Shown here: piece by piece, positions 21,356 to 32,916 of the stretch
How positions within the stretch are numbered: position 1 is the stretch's first letter
Layout: every line of letters starts with the position of its first letter
Source of the DNA: Hyphochytrium catenoides
Taxonomy: Eukaryota; Sar; Hyphochytriomycetes; Hyphochytriales; Hyphochytriaceae
Length of the DNA stretch: 64,000 nt
NCBI GenBank assembly: GCA_900088475.1
Contig: FLMG01004277.1
Coordinates: 39,211-103,210, forward strand
Reading direction: 5' to 3'
Made by a program: the position numbers and the translations under genes
The notes under the pieces: generated by a model
Databases searched by the model: none
What the model was told of the DNA's origin: nothing
The model's input: the letters and a program-made list of their open reading frames with translations, nothing else

Positions 21356-24300
21356 TTACATCTTGGCCTTACAGCTGCTGCAATACCAGTCATCTTCAGG
21401 GACTTTTTTCAAACCCACACAGTTCTAGAGTGGGACCGGCAAAAATAGAGAGAGGAAACCCAGAGCAGTGAAGAGGCAAACGTTAGAAGGGATGTAGCTC
21501 CGCGACAAGAGAGTAGACGACTACGCAGTCAAGCAGAAGATGTAGAGGCTGATTGACTATCTAGTCGATGGTGGCCAAGGAAGGGAGTAAGACCATGCTA
21601 TACGGAGAACGGAACGATAGAAGCTTAGAGTAGCATTAGGTGCCATATAACGTGAAGAGAGCGCCAACAAAAGCTGGAGAGAGTTCTCTTTCGTACCAAA
21701 TGGAAGACGCGGTCGCAGCCTTTGCTACCATCCTCAGAGCCACAAATGACATGCGAATCCAATCGAAGCTTCCCTTTCTTGCAGGCGCCACATGTCTGGG
21801 ACTCACATTCCGTGCAGAACCATTCCGCTTGCGGCGTTTTCTAGCATAAATTTGGAGCAACTGTGAGCTAGACGCCGCAAAACATGCAAGCAAAACGGTA
21901 GATAGCGTTCCACCAGACACCCAGATGGGCTGAGTTCTAATAGACAGTATGTCCTTGGAAGGACACATCCGCGAAAGGCAGAGGATGAAGCCGTGACCAT
22001 CCGAAACATTTACCTTGAGTCCAAGGCACTGCAAATGGAACGAATGCGGACAGCCATCACAGCAGAGAAGCTTGCCCTCCTTCTTGCATATGAAACACTC
22101 TGTATCCCAGCCATCCGGGGACTCTTCCGCTTTCTCCTCCTCCTTCTTCTTTGATTTGTCCTTCTTCCCCGACGAGGAGTCCTTTCGGGGATTTGGGGGA
22201 GGAGTCTTTGTTGTGACTGAGCCACGAGAAGATCTTCGTCCTCCTTCTGTGTCTCTAGGCTGCTTGCCCTTGCAGCTTGGGCAGAAGGTCTTCCCCCGAG
22301 GAGTCCGAGTAAGACCCACGCAGGCGAGATGAAAGACCTTTGTGCACCCATCGCTGAACATTTTTCACGGTACCCACGGCAGAGCGGAGTCAGTGCACTT
22401 TCGACAACAAGGACCATGAGGGGCACTCATGAGACTGCGTAAGTCCGAAGAGGTGGCAAGAGAAAAGTAGGTGACGTCACAGATGAAGGCTCAGGCCGAC
22501 CAAGGAGATTGCCAGGGGTAGGGGAGCTGAATCTACTTTAGAGGCCAGAACTAGTGTGCGAAATCATACCAGCATATGAGGTCACCGCCTTCTTTGCAGA
22601 CGCAGCAGTTCTCTTCCCAGGTGTCTTCATCTTCTCCGGACTCTTCATCCTGTACTACTTCTTCTTCCTCCTCTTCCTCTTCTATAACCAACTCCTTTGC
22701 CTTCGCCTTCGCAGACCTAGAGGGACGTTCTGGAGCTAGCCAAACAGATAGTTGATAAGTGGTTGGCCAAGAAATAAAATATAACATGATCCACAATCAC
22801 AGAAGTACATAAGGCTAGGGGACAGGCGATTCTCGCTGATGCGACTGTCCCGCTTAGCTACTTACTTTTTTCCTGAACTGCAGGAGGAGAGCTATGTTTG
22901 TCCATTGCCAGCACTAGGCGAAGTAATGTGCGGGCGGCACTTCCGATGGCGGCAAGGGTCATTGCCTCTTTTACGGACTAGTGGGCGGTGGGGTTAGACG
23001 AAGGATGTAGGTTCAATAGAATGTGCGGCCACGAGATAGATGAAAAGAGTAGTAGAGATCTCACTGACTGCGACATCGCGTCACCACTCGCCTAGGTCCC
23101 AAGTCTTACATTAATCCAAAGATTGCGCTTGCTCTTTGTGGTCCAGATGGATATGGGTTGGAGGTTTTCGTCCTCATCGTCTTCCTCTTCTTCTTCTTCC
23201 TCTTCATCTTCGTCAGTCTTCCCTTCTCCTCTGTTCCCTTCTTTCTTCACCGAGTTGGTCACCTGCCGTCGCGAAGATGTAAATGAACTTGTGTGAGAAA
23301 GATGGACTCTTGAGGACTAATCACCTCCGCCTTCCTACCTTATCGTCGCTTTTTTCCGAGCCCTGCGGGCTCTCATCAGACGACTCCCCTTGGCCTGGAT
23401 GAAAGGCTCCAGTAATGGCAGCCTCGATGTCTAGTAAGACCTGCCTTAGGTGCTCCTCATTCCCATCGCTCGAAAGGAGAGCCAACTGTGAAGACACAAA
23501 TACGGCCAAAGTCAGGGAAGTCAGTTCCGCTTTACTTCATAGTCCTTTATAAAAACAAGGGTATGAAAGCCACTTGGCAACGTATTTTAACAGAGCCATC
23601 AGACACAAAGGAAAGTCTCATTCTTTCGAAGCAGCCTCCCGCTCTGCCATGGCGATGAGGAGTAGTACTTTCTACGCACCGCTGTGGCCCGACGAGGATG
23701 ATCTTTATAATCACTGCCATACTTGGTCATAATGTTAAGGACATCGCCCTCTGTCTTCTCTAGCGCCGCCTTCACCTCCTTCACATCAAACTCAATCTTC
23801 GTGTCGCGCTTGACGACTCGACCTTTGAACTTGTTTGTGTATGATAGAAAAGTGTCCTATAACACGATTAAATTTTCAGAGGAAAACTAGGCGCTCGTGT
23901 AAAGGTAAGAAAAGCAAAAGGGAAAGCTCACCGGATCTGTAGAGTCAACATGAGGAGACAGAATTAGCTGATCATCCTCCGGTTTTGACTGCGCTTCGTT
24001 CACTTCCGTCTTCTGTCTTTTGGGCATCTAGTATGCCCAAGGTAGGGATTCATCTCAGACAGAGTTGATGTTTCGATATTGTATCCTTTTACCTTTTGCA
24101 AGTTTGGCAGGGTATCTTCCAAAGCTCTCTTTAGATGGCGCTCCCGTATTCCCCTCTCGTCTAAAGCACGAATAAGCTCTTCTACGTCCTCCTAGAGCAT
24201 ACGACATCAGTCAGAGTCCGCCGAGAAAGCAAGGAGTCATTTTGTTATAGGCCCCTCAACTTCGATCAGAGATACATCCCATGCTGTACTTCTCTTCTCC

Positions 24301-27300
24301 ATGCCTGTCACTCCTTACTTTATGGCAGAAGCAAGACCACTTGGACTGTAGCGTCTCCGGATCATTGTGCTTGAGGTTGTCTGCTGCATCCTTAGCAAAG
24401 TGCTCGGGCTCTTTCTTTACAGACGTGGGATGAAGCGCATCTCCTTTCTGATTCGATTTAGGCGTCCCTTCCGGGATAATCTCTTCCACATAAAGCCTTG
24501 TCGGGTCAGCAGAGAAGAGCCATACATGCATGTCATCTTTATCGCTGCCCAGCATTTGCGTCCGTATAAAGTGGATGGACATCTCCCTTTCGAACGCCTA
24601 TGACAAAAGACCATTAAGGCCTATTCCGCTGCGATAGCCAACGTCATAGAAAATGAATGAGTTACCTCTTCCCTCTTTCTCTTCTTCTCCTCTTCTTCAA
24701 CTTCCTTCTCGAGTCTGGGAAGTGCATCTATGGCCTCCTGCAGCTCCTTTGCTCGGCCCACTTTGGAACCCCTAGTTGGGCCATCAAGACCAAGTTCCTT
24801 GGCTTTCTCTATGGTGATCTAGAGAGAATGTCCATGTTAATCATTGCTACTAAGGCAGAAAGACAGACATGATCATCTCGTAATTCTATCATACAGTCCA
24901 ACCCACCTTCAAAGCCGGCAGGTCTTTGTCTTCCATCGCCTGCTTCAGCTCTGCTATCACATTCTCTTTTCGCCTTTCCATCGCTTGCTTAAGCTGCTCA
25001 AACAATTGTTCACCAGTTAAATGATAGAAGCAAATGACCCATAAAGGCTTCGACCGCGGCTAACCTTCTTGATCTTCTCCGCCTCAAGCCGTTTTTGCCT
25101 CTTGGCCTCTCTTCTCTCTTCCTTCAGTTGCTTTAGTCGTTGCTTTTCCTGTCTGCGTTTTAAAAGCTCTTGCCTAAAGAAAGGAAGGTGGCAGGAAAGA
25201 GGAGTTGTTGCAACCTCAAGAAGCAGAGTCGCAGAAAGCTGAGACGTCATTTGACTGCAAGTATACCTTGTCAGGCTAGATTCATCTTCTGGCCCTTCCT
25301 CCTCACTTTCTGTCTCTGTCTCTGTCATTTCGTCACTCTCAGATGATGGCTCTTCTATGTTGCCGTTTTCGGCTGGCCCAAGAGAAGCCAAGACGCGTTA
25401 GAAAGTGGGCTTAGTTTAAGAGCTGGCTCATCGAACCCACTTACCTTCCACATTCTCTGTCGGCTCTTTGGCCTTTTCCTGTGAAGCTTTCATCTTCTCC
25501 TTCTCCTTTTCTACCTTCCTCTGCTCTTTCAGCTTGCGATCCTCTTCCAACCTCTGCTTTTTCTCTTCCTGTTCAAGCTTTGCACGTTCTTTCATCTTAG
25601 AGATACGAATGTCCATATTTGTGGCCAGTAATCTACGGACTTGTTCCTGAAGATTAACAAAGTCTTCATGAGGAATGAACACGATGGGCTCCGCGACAAG
25701 TGATTTCACGTTGTGCCAGGTCTACTGATCAGATTCGCAAAACGCAACGCTAAAGCTAGACAGAATGGCAAACTAGGTTACAAGTGTCCTCACCGTTTCA
25801 TAAGCTGCGGAGCAGAGAAATCGCAGAAGAGCTACTTTGCTGACAACACTAATTTCTGGATACTCCTTCGCCCTTAACTCCTCTACGGCAGTTTTCACTT
25901 CTACCTTTGAATCCCGGAGGTACCTAAATCGACGGCAATGCAAGCATTAACTGAAGCTCTCTTAAACGTTGAGCGGAAAGAGACTATCCTTGACAGAGAA
26001 GCGTCTGACCCGAACCACGAATAACCACAGGATGGACACAAGGTCGGCACATACCGTGGCACTGAATAGATGAGGCCGAAAAGAACATGAGGCCAAGTAA
26101 GTGGCGTAAGGTCCTCCAGGGCGGGAAGCCCGTGCGTGAGAGGAGAAGCCCTCCAGGCATATCTTTCTCGATCGTCGGCGTCCATTCCACCCTCCTCTTC
26201 GTCACTAAATGGATCCTCCTCTCTATCGCTCAGCTGCAAGCAGTGATGTGTAGTCGAAACATCAGAGTCCAAAGGTCAGAAGTAGTAGAGTGAGCCATAG
26301 CACGGGACACATGCTAGTGGGTGCCAGCTCTACCTGTAACTGCAGCAACTTCATATGCAACTCCGTGACTAATACCGAGTGCTGGCGACTGTTAAGAGCT
26401 TTCACGAGGTCTCCCAGCGAAAAGGGGGTCAATTCGAGAGTCTTCGAGAATGTGTGGACAAAATCCCAGACCTATAGATCAAAGTGTAAGGGTGGCGTGG
26501 CAAGGAGCAAGAAGGGTAACTAAAACAATTGCAGAACTTGTGGCAACCTCTTCGAAGGCAAGAGACCTTACCATCAGAACGTCCCCAACGATACCGCCCG
26601 GCATATTTCCCACGAAGAGTGACTGAGGCCTGAATTGTTCACCCGGGATCAAATGTCAGACGGAACCCAAGCAGAGAAGTGAGGGTGCCTACCTTGGTCG
26701 CGCTCCTAAGGGCGTCTGGGGTTCAGGTTCTTCGGTTAGAAGCGAATCTTCAATAGGGTACTTTTTCCTCATGAACGCCTCTTCCTGCAAAACCAATCTA
26801 AGGTCTCTGCCCGATCATTCGAGCCTATTCGACGTCCTTATGTTACCTTTCTCTTCAGCTCTCTTTCCTCCTTCTCGAGGGCCTCAAGGTTCTCCCTGAT
26901 CTTGGCAACGTGGTCCTTCATCTTCGCTAGAACTCGGCGTTCTGCCTCCTTTCTAGGGAGTTAGGATTTAGACGAAAGCTGACATTAAAAAGGATGCTGC
27001 CAGCGGTCTCCAAAGCCATGATAACAGACCGAATGACGACTGCTTCTTTTTCCTTCATTTGCTCTTCTTTCTTGAGCCTGGCAAGCTCCTTCTCTTCTAG
27101 TCTCTTTCTTCGCTGTGCCTCTTTCTCTTCCTGTGTAACAGCGTCAATCCTGTTTCTGTCGGCCTATCAGCGACTAAATAGGCATACATTTCTTTTTCTA
27201 AGAAGCTCATCTTTCTCTTTGAGCTTCTTTTCCCTCTCCAAGCGCTTAGCATTCAGGACATCCTCTCTGGCCTTTCGTTTGGCTTCCGCTTCTGCATTTC

Positions 27301-28414
27301 GTTTGTTTCGTCGTTCCAGAATAACACTATGTTCGACATTGAACCATGAGCTGAAATTCAGAGTACCTAAGTGTCCAAAGTAATAAGCTCATTGACTTAC
27401 ACGCAGTGAGGGCAGTACCAGTCGTCTTCGGGTAGATCCTCAGCAGTAATGCCCAGGCTGTGAGACGCGTTAGCTATGGTTCCATGCAGGCCATCAAGAA
27501 CATACGGGAAACAACAAAACAGAGCCCCGGATACAGAGAAGCATTAGAAAGGCCAGAACCCCTTACCATGAAAGATGGTAAGCGCGTGGACATCGGTCGC
27601 AGCAAACCAGTTCGCCAATGTCCTAAACAAATAGAGAGCCTCATTAGTGCAGAGCATGATGACCCATCAGCGGTATGTTAACTGTTTATATGCCAGCATC
27701 CCCGAAACGAGTTCGTGGCACTGCGGAAGCGATAGTTGTGTGAGCCTGACCTTGCACTTGTTGCACCACCAACGATTATGATCAGAATTATCAGGTCTCG
27801 GCGCCCCCTCGGGAGGTGCATCCTCATCGCTAGATACAAGAGAGTCGTCATCCCTGTCCAGCGCTATGCCATTGGGGCTCATGGAAGGTCTCGAGCTGGC
27901 TCTGCTGCTGCTGGATTTTCTAGATTTGGACTTAGATTTGGTTGTGGAGCTGGTCTTCCTCTTCTTCTTCTTTGATGAGGACTTTTTGGTGCTACTCTTT
28001 CTCTTAGCTTTTTTTGGTTTGGGCGTTCTGGGTGCCAATTCCTCTTCTTCTGCGCTCTCTGGCTGTTCTTCCTCTTCAAACTCATTCTTGCCACTCATAC
28101 CATCACGGTGATCTACATGAGCGTACCGTCAAAGTACCGTCCCAGGGTTCTTAGAAGTGTAGGATATGCAGGAGGGCTTACCGTGAGCTTGGTGATCATT
28201 CGATTCGGATGCCGTGGCATCGTTATCTTCAGGAGAGCTACCAACCAAGGAGAAAGAAAAGAAAGATCTCAGAAGAGGTCCAATGGCATGATGACTAGCG
28301 ACCAAGGGAAGACGAATACTGTTACGCCTTAATAGAGGCAGCATCTCACCTGCGATTATCCTCTGGCTCCTCATCCGATGGTATGGGTGGGTTTAGAGCT
28401 TTCCTGAGGTCCAT
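21356..28414 (-). CDS. DDT/WHIM and multi-PHD-finger chromatin remodeling subunit
   Basis: Large gene with many exons; start ATG at 28414 (MDLRKALNPPIPSDEEPED) and stop TAA at 21358-21356 after PEDDWYCSSCKAKM. Domain order: Lys/Ser-rich basic region (28098-27830); PHD finger 1 over three exons (RWWCNKCK ... GELVCCDRCPRAYHLSC ... DDWYCPHC, 27776-27420); charged coiled coil (27330-26850); DDT domain (VWDFVHTFSKTLELTPFSLG, 26470-26330); WHIM1-like helix (EYPEISVVSKVALLRFLC, about 25880-25800); more coiled coil; WHIM/WSD motifs (RTQMLGSDKDDMHVWLF near 24560 and LIRALDERGIRERHLKRAL near 24170); acidic linker; and PHD fingers 2-4 (22610-21356). DDT plus WHIM segments bind ISWI ATPases and linker DNA, and PHD fingers read histone H3 tails, so this is probably an ISWI regulatory subunit like ACF1/BAZ or RSF1. 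No bromodomain is seen. The gene converges with the INPP4 fusion, 249 nt apart. Confidence 0.88.
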
Positions 28415-29812
28415 TCTAGAATAGTGTGAAGGCGTGTACCGCTCCGACCTCCGTCACCCTACAATTGTAGAGCCTTTGGTTATCCGCCTTGAAGGGAGAG
28501 CTGACTAATAAAGGTATACCAGCCCCGCCGCCGAGAGTGGATCTGCAATGGAACTCTCCGTTCAAAAGGATGGCCACAGACCGGCCTGCTTACTCCTCAT
28601 GGGCTAGATAAGTCTATGCAGAGGAGTTGGAATAATCTGGTCAGCCATAGTAGAAGGTCTGCTAAAAAATACGAGGCTGGAGAGTGAGGTAGAAGGAGTT
28701 CATTCGCCACAATGCAGGAGCAAAGTATCAAGGATGCACAGCGACAGAGCAATGGGGGCGAGGAAACCGACGTCCACTTTCCCCCTTGGGAGTGGGTAAA
28801 TCTATGAAGTCATTGCGAACTATTGCTTCCGGAACAGGAAACGACATATCTTTAGAACACTATGGGCTTCTCACCAAAAGTTCGGTCGTGGTGATTTTAG
28901 ATCTCGCCAATCGTTCGTTCTTCAAAACAGAACTGCCACCTTCTTCGTCGAGTTGAAGTCTCCTCTATGCCTAGGCAACTGCATAGATGTACAATATCTG
29001 TCAGCTTCAATACTGACGAAAGCTCCAGCCGAACATGTGAAGCCTTGTCTCTCCCCAATGTTCTAATCTTGAAAACCAAGGGCGGGGCTCTGCGCCGACG
29101 AAGGCGTCTGCTAACTGCTAACCTGCCGCTGCCGCGCGCCGATGATGCAAGGCCTTTATTGTAGGGAAGACAGGGCGGAAGGAGGGGAGGGGAGGGAAAG
29201 GGAGAAAAGGAGGGAAGGGAAGAGGAAGGTGGAGATTGAAAACAAATCCTCAAAAGGAATTTAGGATCCCCATTTCCGTGGGAATCCTTGATTCTGCAGC
29301 TGGGGGAGTTTGAACATAGGGCAAAGACAATTGTTGTACCGCCGTACCGCCTGTACGGTACGTGTACAACGATAAGAGCGTACGCCGTACAATCTGTACG
29401 GTGGGGCCGTTGTACGTTAGCAGTCCAATGATCTTCAGCTTTCGCTGTAGAAAGAGTTTATTGCGTTTTTATCCGAGGCCATACTACGAAGCTCAAAATC
29501 GCCTTGCTGCCAAGCTTCATCAGCCATCATCATAGGTGACAGAGCCTCATCGAAAGGAGCCCGATATCTCTCGCGCGCGGTCTTTGCCAAGCTTCATCCT
29601 AATGAAGAGGAAGTTGAATAAAATGGATTTAGCGGATTTTTTATTGGGCTTCCTGGGTATGTACCACAAAGGGACTCAGTTGCTTCCAGCTAAGCTTCGA
29701 AGTAGACGAGAAAGCCCATCAAAGGGTTTATAGCAGGATCGTTTCCTGTCACCCTTGTTATAGATTAGAGAGATCGCTCGCCCACTGCTGGCCAAAGAAC
29801 GGAGCTCGCAGT
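28415..29812. promoter_or_regulatory. Intergenic region upstream of the DDT/PHD gene
   Basis: This contains the presumed promoter of the minus-strand DDT/PHD gene, a purine-rich stretch (GGAGGGGAGGGG type) at about 29180-29225 and a cluster of GTAC hairpins at 29333-29401. ORFs at 28897-29253 and 29536-29733 are unsupported by family or splice evidence. Confidence 0.5.
29333..29401. repeat. Two adjacent GTAC-rich hairpins
   Basis: At 29333-29370 the arms GTTGTAC and CGTACCG pair with CGGTACG and GTACAAC around the loop CCTGTA, with a small internal mismatch. At 29385-29401, CCGTACA and TGTACGG form a perfect 7-bp stem with the loop ATC. The word GTAC also recurs just outside. The function is unknown: it could be a regulatory palindrome cluster or a remnant of a small mobile element. 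Confidence 0.65.
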
Positions 29813-30307
29813 TCAGTGTCCAAGCTGATCAAGCGATGTCTGGCAGCCTCGTAAAAGCGAAACCTCATGGAGAGATGTAAAGCGAGCACCCTCCGTTGAT
29901 GGTGCTTCATAGCTAACAATAAGACATCCATGACAGAGCGAGATCTTTCTTGCCTGGGTACACAAGCCTCAATCATACCTCTGTTTCTGAACTCTCAACT
30001 CTTGCTCGTAATCAGGCAAAGCTTTATTCACGAAATCTCCTTCGCAGTAGAAAGAAGCGTCTACGAGGCCCAGTGGCCGAGCAGCATCTACTGCCTCATC
30101 TTCCATGACGACTCTCCCTTTCCTTTGCAGATCGACCTCCCTGAAAACTCAGACTCTTTCCACAAATACATGGTGGTCAGACCGACGCAGAGTTACCTCT
30201 GCAGCTAATTTAGGGTGCGTCCTCGGTTGGCCCATTTCCACCTTACCCGAAACTGGGCTTCCCCACCAAATGAGCAGTCCAGAGAGACGGACATGCACCA
30301 AGGGCAT
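29813..30307 (-). CDS. Possible small three-exon gene of unknown function
   Basis: A consistent spliced frame can be drawn: 30307-30197 (starting MPLVHVRLSGLLIWWG), 30136-29979 (containing EDEAVDAARPLGLVDASFYC) and 29912-29813 (ending SLLRGCQTSLDQLGH). This gives 122 residues with correct phase and GT-AG ends. The middle exon has the hydrophilic composition expected of coding sequence. No family is recognised. The second-exon acceptor used here follows GGGAG and not the nearer CAG, which weakens the model. It lies just downstream of the ARL6IP4-like gene on the same strand and could also be part of that transcript's 3' region. Confidence 0.3.
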
Positions 30308-30694
30308 AACTGATGGTCCTGGTCTAGGAGTCTGGCGCTTTGCCTGCCCGCGAAGCCGGGAAGATGTATTATAAAAGCTGCACCTTGACCGGCTGTAATG
30401 CTTCGCACATCAGTTAGAAATGAGGCAGTAGAGTTGCGCCTGTTATCCGTAGCCCACTGCGTACTGAGTAAACTTCTGCGGCCTTTCCAACCAACAAACG
30501 AGGATGTTGTGCCTGGACCTACCCAGGTGGAGGTATAAATTGGCTACCAGGAGCAACGGCCCACCATACATAGAAAGCTCAAGGGCGTCTTGAGCTGCCA
30601 AGAGTTCTTGGCCTCAATCTTCGCTCGGTCAGGGTTAATGGGCATCCTTATCTGCTTCATCAGAACAACCTCCTTTTCCGGCACTTCATTCTTT

Positions 30695-31721
30695 CTATCT
30701 ATTTGCAAAGGCGGGCCGGTAATCCCATCCGTGTCGCGTAGCATGTTCCTGAATAGCTCTGTGCTGATCTTTGGAAACAATCCGCTCTATAATCTCGCCA
30801 CTGTGCGGCCAGGGAAAGAAGATAATGTTTCTTTAAGCTCCGTCGTTGTCTGTTCATCAATCTACCGTTCTTACCTTCCCCTAACTAAGCGCATCCGTCC
30901 TGATCAATCAGATAGACGATTAGCTTAGCTTTTGCAGGCGTTCGACAAACCTACACCTAATCCAGACAGCCCTTCTTCTGACCAGTGGCACCTTCTCTTG
31001 CCTTCAGAGACTTACCAGTGACAGGATCATATTCCTCGCGAACCTTGGACTGCTCCCGTTCATATTCCTAAGAGAAAGAGAAGAGTCAGCATTGGAAGGT
31101 CGCATACCAAGCAAGGACTGCGCTTGCCTCTTTTGTCATCGGCACGAAGCTTCTCCTTGCAGGCTGGACCTCTCCCTTAGGCTTGTCCTCAGTAAGAGGC
31201 TATATAAACGTTTAAATGGTTTAGAGAGAAAGTTAACCCAGATGGCTACGACGCAGAGTTACCTCCTTCTCTTCAACGTCTATCTGATGTACCGGGTCCA
31301 ATCTCCTTGACGGGGCCGTCGGGATCAATGTGTCGTCGGGTAGATTTGGTCGTGTACCTTGTTCTTCGTGCTTTCTACTCTTTTCCTTCTCCAGATGCTT
31401 CTTCTCCTTCTTCTTCTTCTTCTTTTTCTTGTTGGTTCCTTTCTCTTTCTTTCTCTTTTTGCTTTTCTTTCGTCCTCGAGTCGCTTCAGAATGCGAACTG
31501 TAAAGTTTGCACCTTGTTAGTTCGACTTTAGAGTTAGACGGGAACAGACAAATCTCTCCCTACCTAGAGCGTGAGGAATGTCCTCTCTTTCTCCCACTTC
31601 TTCTTGAAGAATCCGTCGAGGTTGAAGATGATGAATGAGACGGAGAGGCCGATCTGGATCTGGATCGCGAGGGGCTGCTAGAGGTCGACCTGGAGCGCTT
31701 TCGATAGCCTCTTGGAGACAT
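30695..31721 (-). CDS. ARL6IP4/SR-25-like RS-domain splicing-related protein
   Basis: The first exon encodes an RS domain (MSPRGYRKRSRSTSSSPSRS and following SR dipeptides). The second is a Lys-rich basic block with a run of eight or more Lys codons (KKSKKRKKEKGTNKKKK). The C-terminal exons read FVPMTKE|EYEREQSKVREEYDPVTG|RMRLVRG and GEIIERIVSKDQHRAIQEHA, ending DYRPAFANR. That order matches the conserved C-terminus of ADP-ribosylation factor-like 6 interacting protein 4 (SRp25), a nuclear speckle protein linked to splicing control. The intron inside MTKE|EYE has a GC donor (AAAGAG|GCAAGC, donor at 31127-31126) and acceptor TTAG, and is 60 nt long. The ATG at 31721 opens the RS domain directly. 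Confidence 0.85.
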
Positions 31722-31849
31722 CGAAGAAAAAGATTTACCTTATTAACAGGTGGATGGCCACGCACCTAAGCTTATTAGGTAGGCAGACAAGAGCTGCAAG
31801 TCACTCTTGGTGTCCATCAGGACGACGGAGAAACAAGGACCAATCTAAG

Positions 31850-32006
31850 GTGAGAGAGAGAGAGAATAGGGAGGGGAGAAAGGGACAAAATGAGGGAGAG
31901 AAAGAGCGAGAAGGGGAGAAAGAGAAAGAGAGAGAGACAGACAGACAGGCAGACAGACAGGACAGAGACACAGAGAGACAGAGAAAGAGAGAAAGGAAGA
32001 GAGTGA

Positions 32007-32049
<43 letters not shown>

Positions 32050-32090
32050 GAAGAGAGAAATGGAAAGGGAAGAGGAAGCCAAGTGCCGAG
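31850..32090. repeat. GA-rich microsatellite (about 240 nt)
   Basis: Almost pure purine on the plus strand, made of (GA)n, GACA and GAAA units, including an uninterrupted (GA)n tract at about 32011-32042 and a CAGACAGACAGG segment near 31940. Confidence 0.9.
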
Positions 32091-32382
32091 GAAAGAAGAG
32101 GTTTCTGATGCGGGGGCAGCGTTTATGGATCACTTTGTTCGGCTGCGCTGCCACACTCTACAAGACGCTTTCCCCTTAGGTGAGATCCCTTCGAGCAATC
32201 AATCTAGTTAGATAAAACACTGTATTTGGGGGTGTCTCCCTCAAGTAGGTGTTTGGGGGGTGGCTTCTTGTAACGCCGAAACGACATATGGAGATGCTCG
32301 TCGTTAGATTCCTCTGCTCTCTCTCTCTCCCTACTGTTTGTCACTGCTCTATCATGCCCACTTCTGTCTCTCTCTCTCTCTC

Positions 32383-32434
32383 NNNNNNNNNNNNNNNNNN
32401 NNNNNNNNNNNNNNNNNNNNNNNNNNNNNNNNNN
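32383..32434. other. Assembly gap of 52 N inside a CT microsatellite
   Basis: A run of 52 N is flanked on both sides by (CT)n. The true repeat length is therefore unknown and may differ from 52. Confidence 0.98.
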
Positions 32435-32916
32435 CTCTCTCACTCTCTCTCTCTCTTCTGCTTCCTGTCTCCCTCTCTCCCACTTTCTGGCTCTCTGGCC
32501 CTACTTCTGCGGCTTTACAGTTTCTGGCGTGACGAGGGAATGCTAGCTGCGATGGGTGCTTTGCCTGGAATGTTTCTTCTTGCCGTACTTGCTCAGCCCT
32601 TGCCTATATTATCGCTCTTTCGAGCATCCGCTAGTGATCTATCACGCCACATTCTACGATCACCGATCGACATCACACTTTCGTGGGATCAGTATGCATG
32701 AACTTCTTTAGGTCCAGGCTGTCTGTTCGGCACCTTGCTGCACCAAATACGTCTTGTCTACGCCCTCGCACCTTAAGCTGCCTCTTCGTCCAATATCTGA
32801 AAAGTGATGAAGAGTCTGCACGAATTACCTCTGTAGTCTGAGGTCCGGAAGAGAGTCTGAGTCGGCCAGAGAAGAAACACAGGGTTAGCTCCCACAGCCT
32901 CACCTGCTCCTCGCCC

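Larger units (their letters stand above)
31722..32916. other. Gene-free interval with microsatellites and an assembly gap
   Basis: The interval lies between the divergent ARL6IP4-like and IP3 receptor genes, so it should include both promoters. It is dominated by purine repeats on the left and CT repeats around an N run. Long ORFs here (31712-32179 and its complement, 32249-32701) are artefacts of GA/CT repeats. Confidence 0.7.

Noticed and set aside
30183..31264. 16-nt word GACGCAGAGTTACCTC at two intron starts (about 30184 and 31249), possibly an introner element
   Set aside because: The introns share nothing beyond about 16 nt, and one such match is expected by chance in 64 kb.
31712..32179. 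ORF of 155 codons rich in Arg-Glu, and its antisense Ser-Leu ORF
   Set aside because: Both are translations of a GA/CT microsatellite and show no conserved segment.
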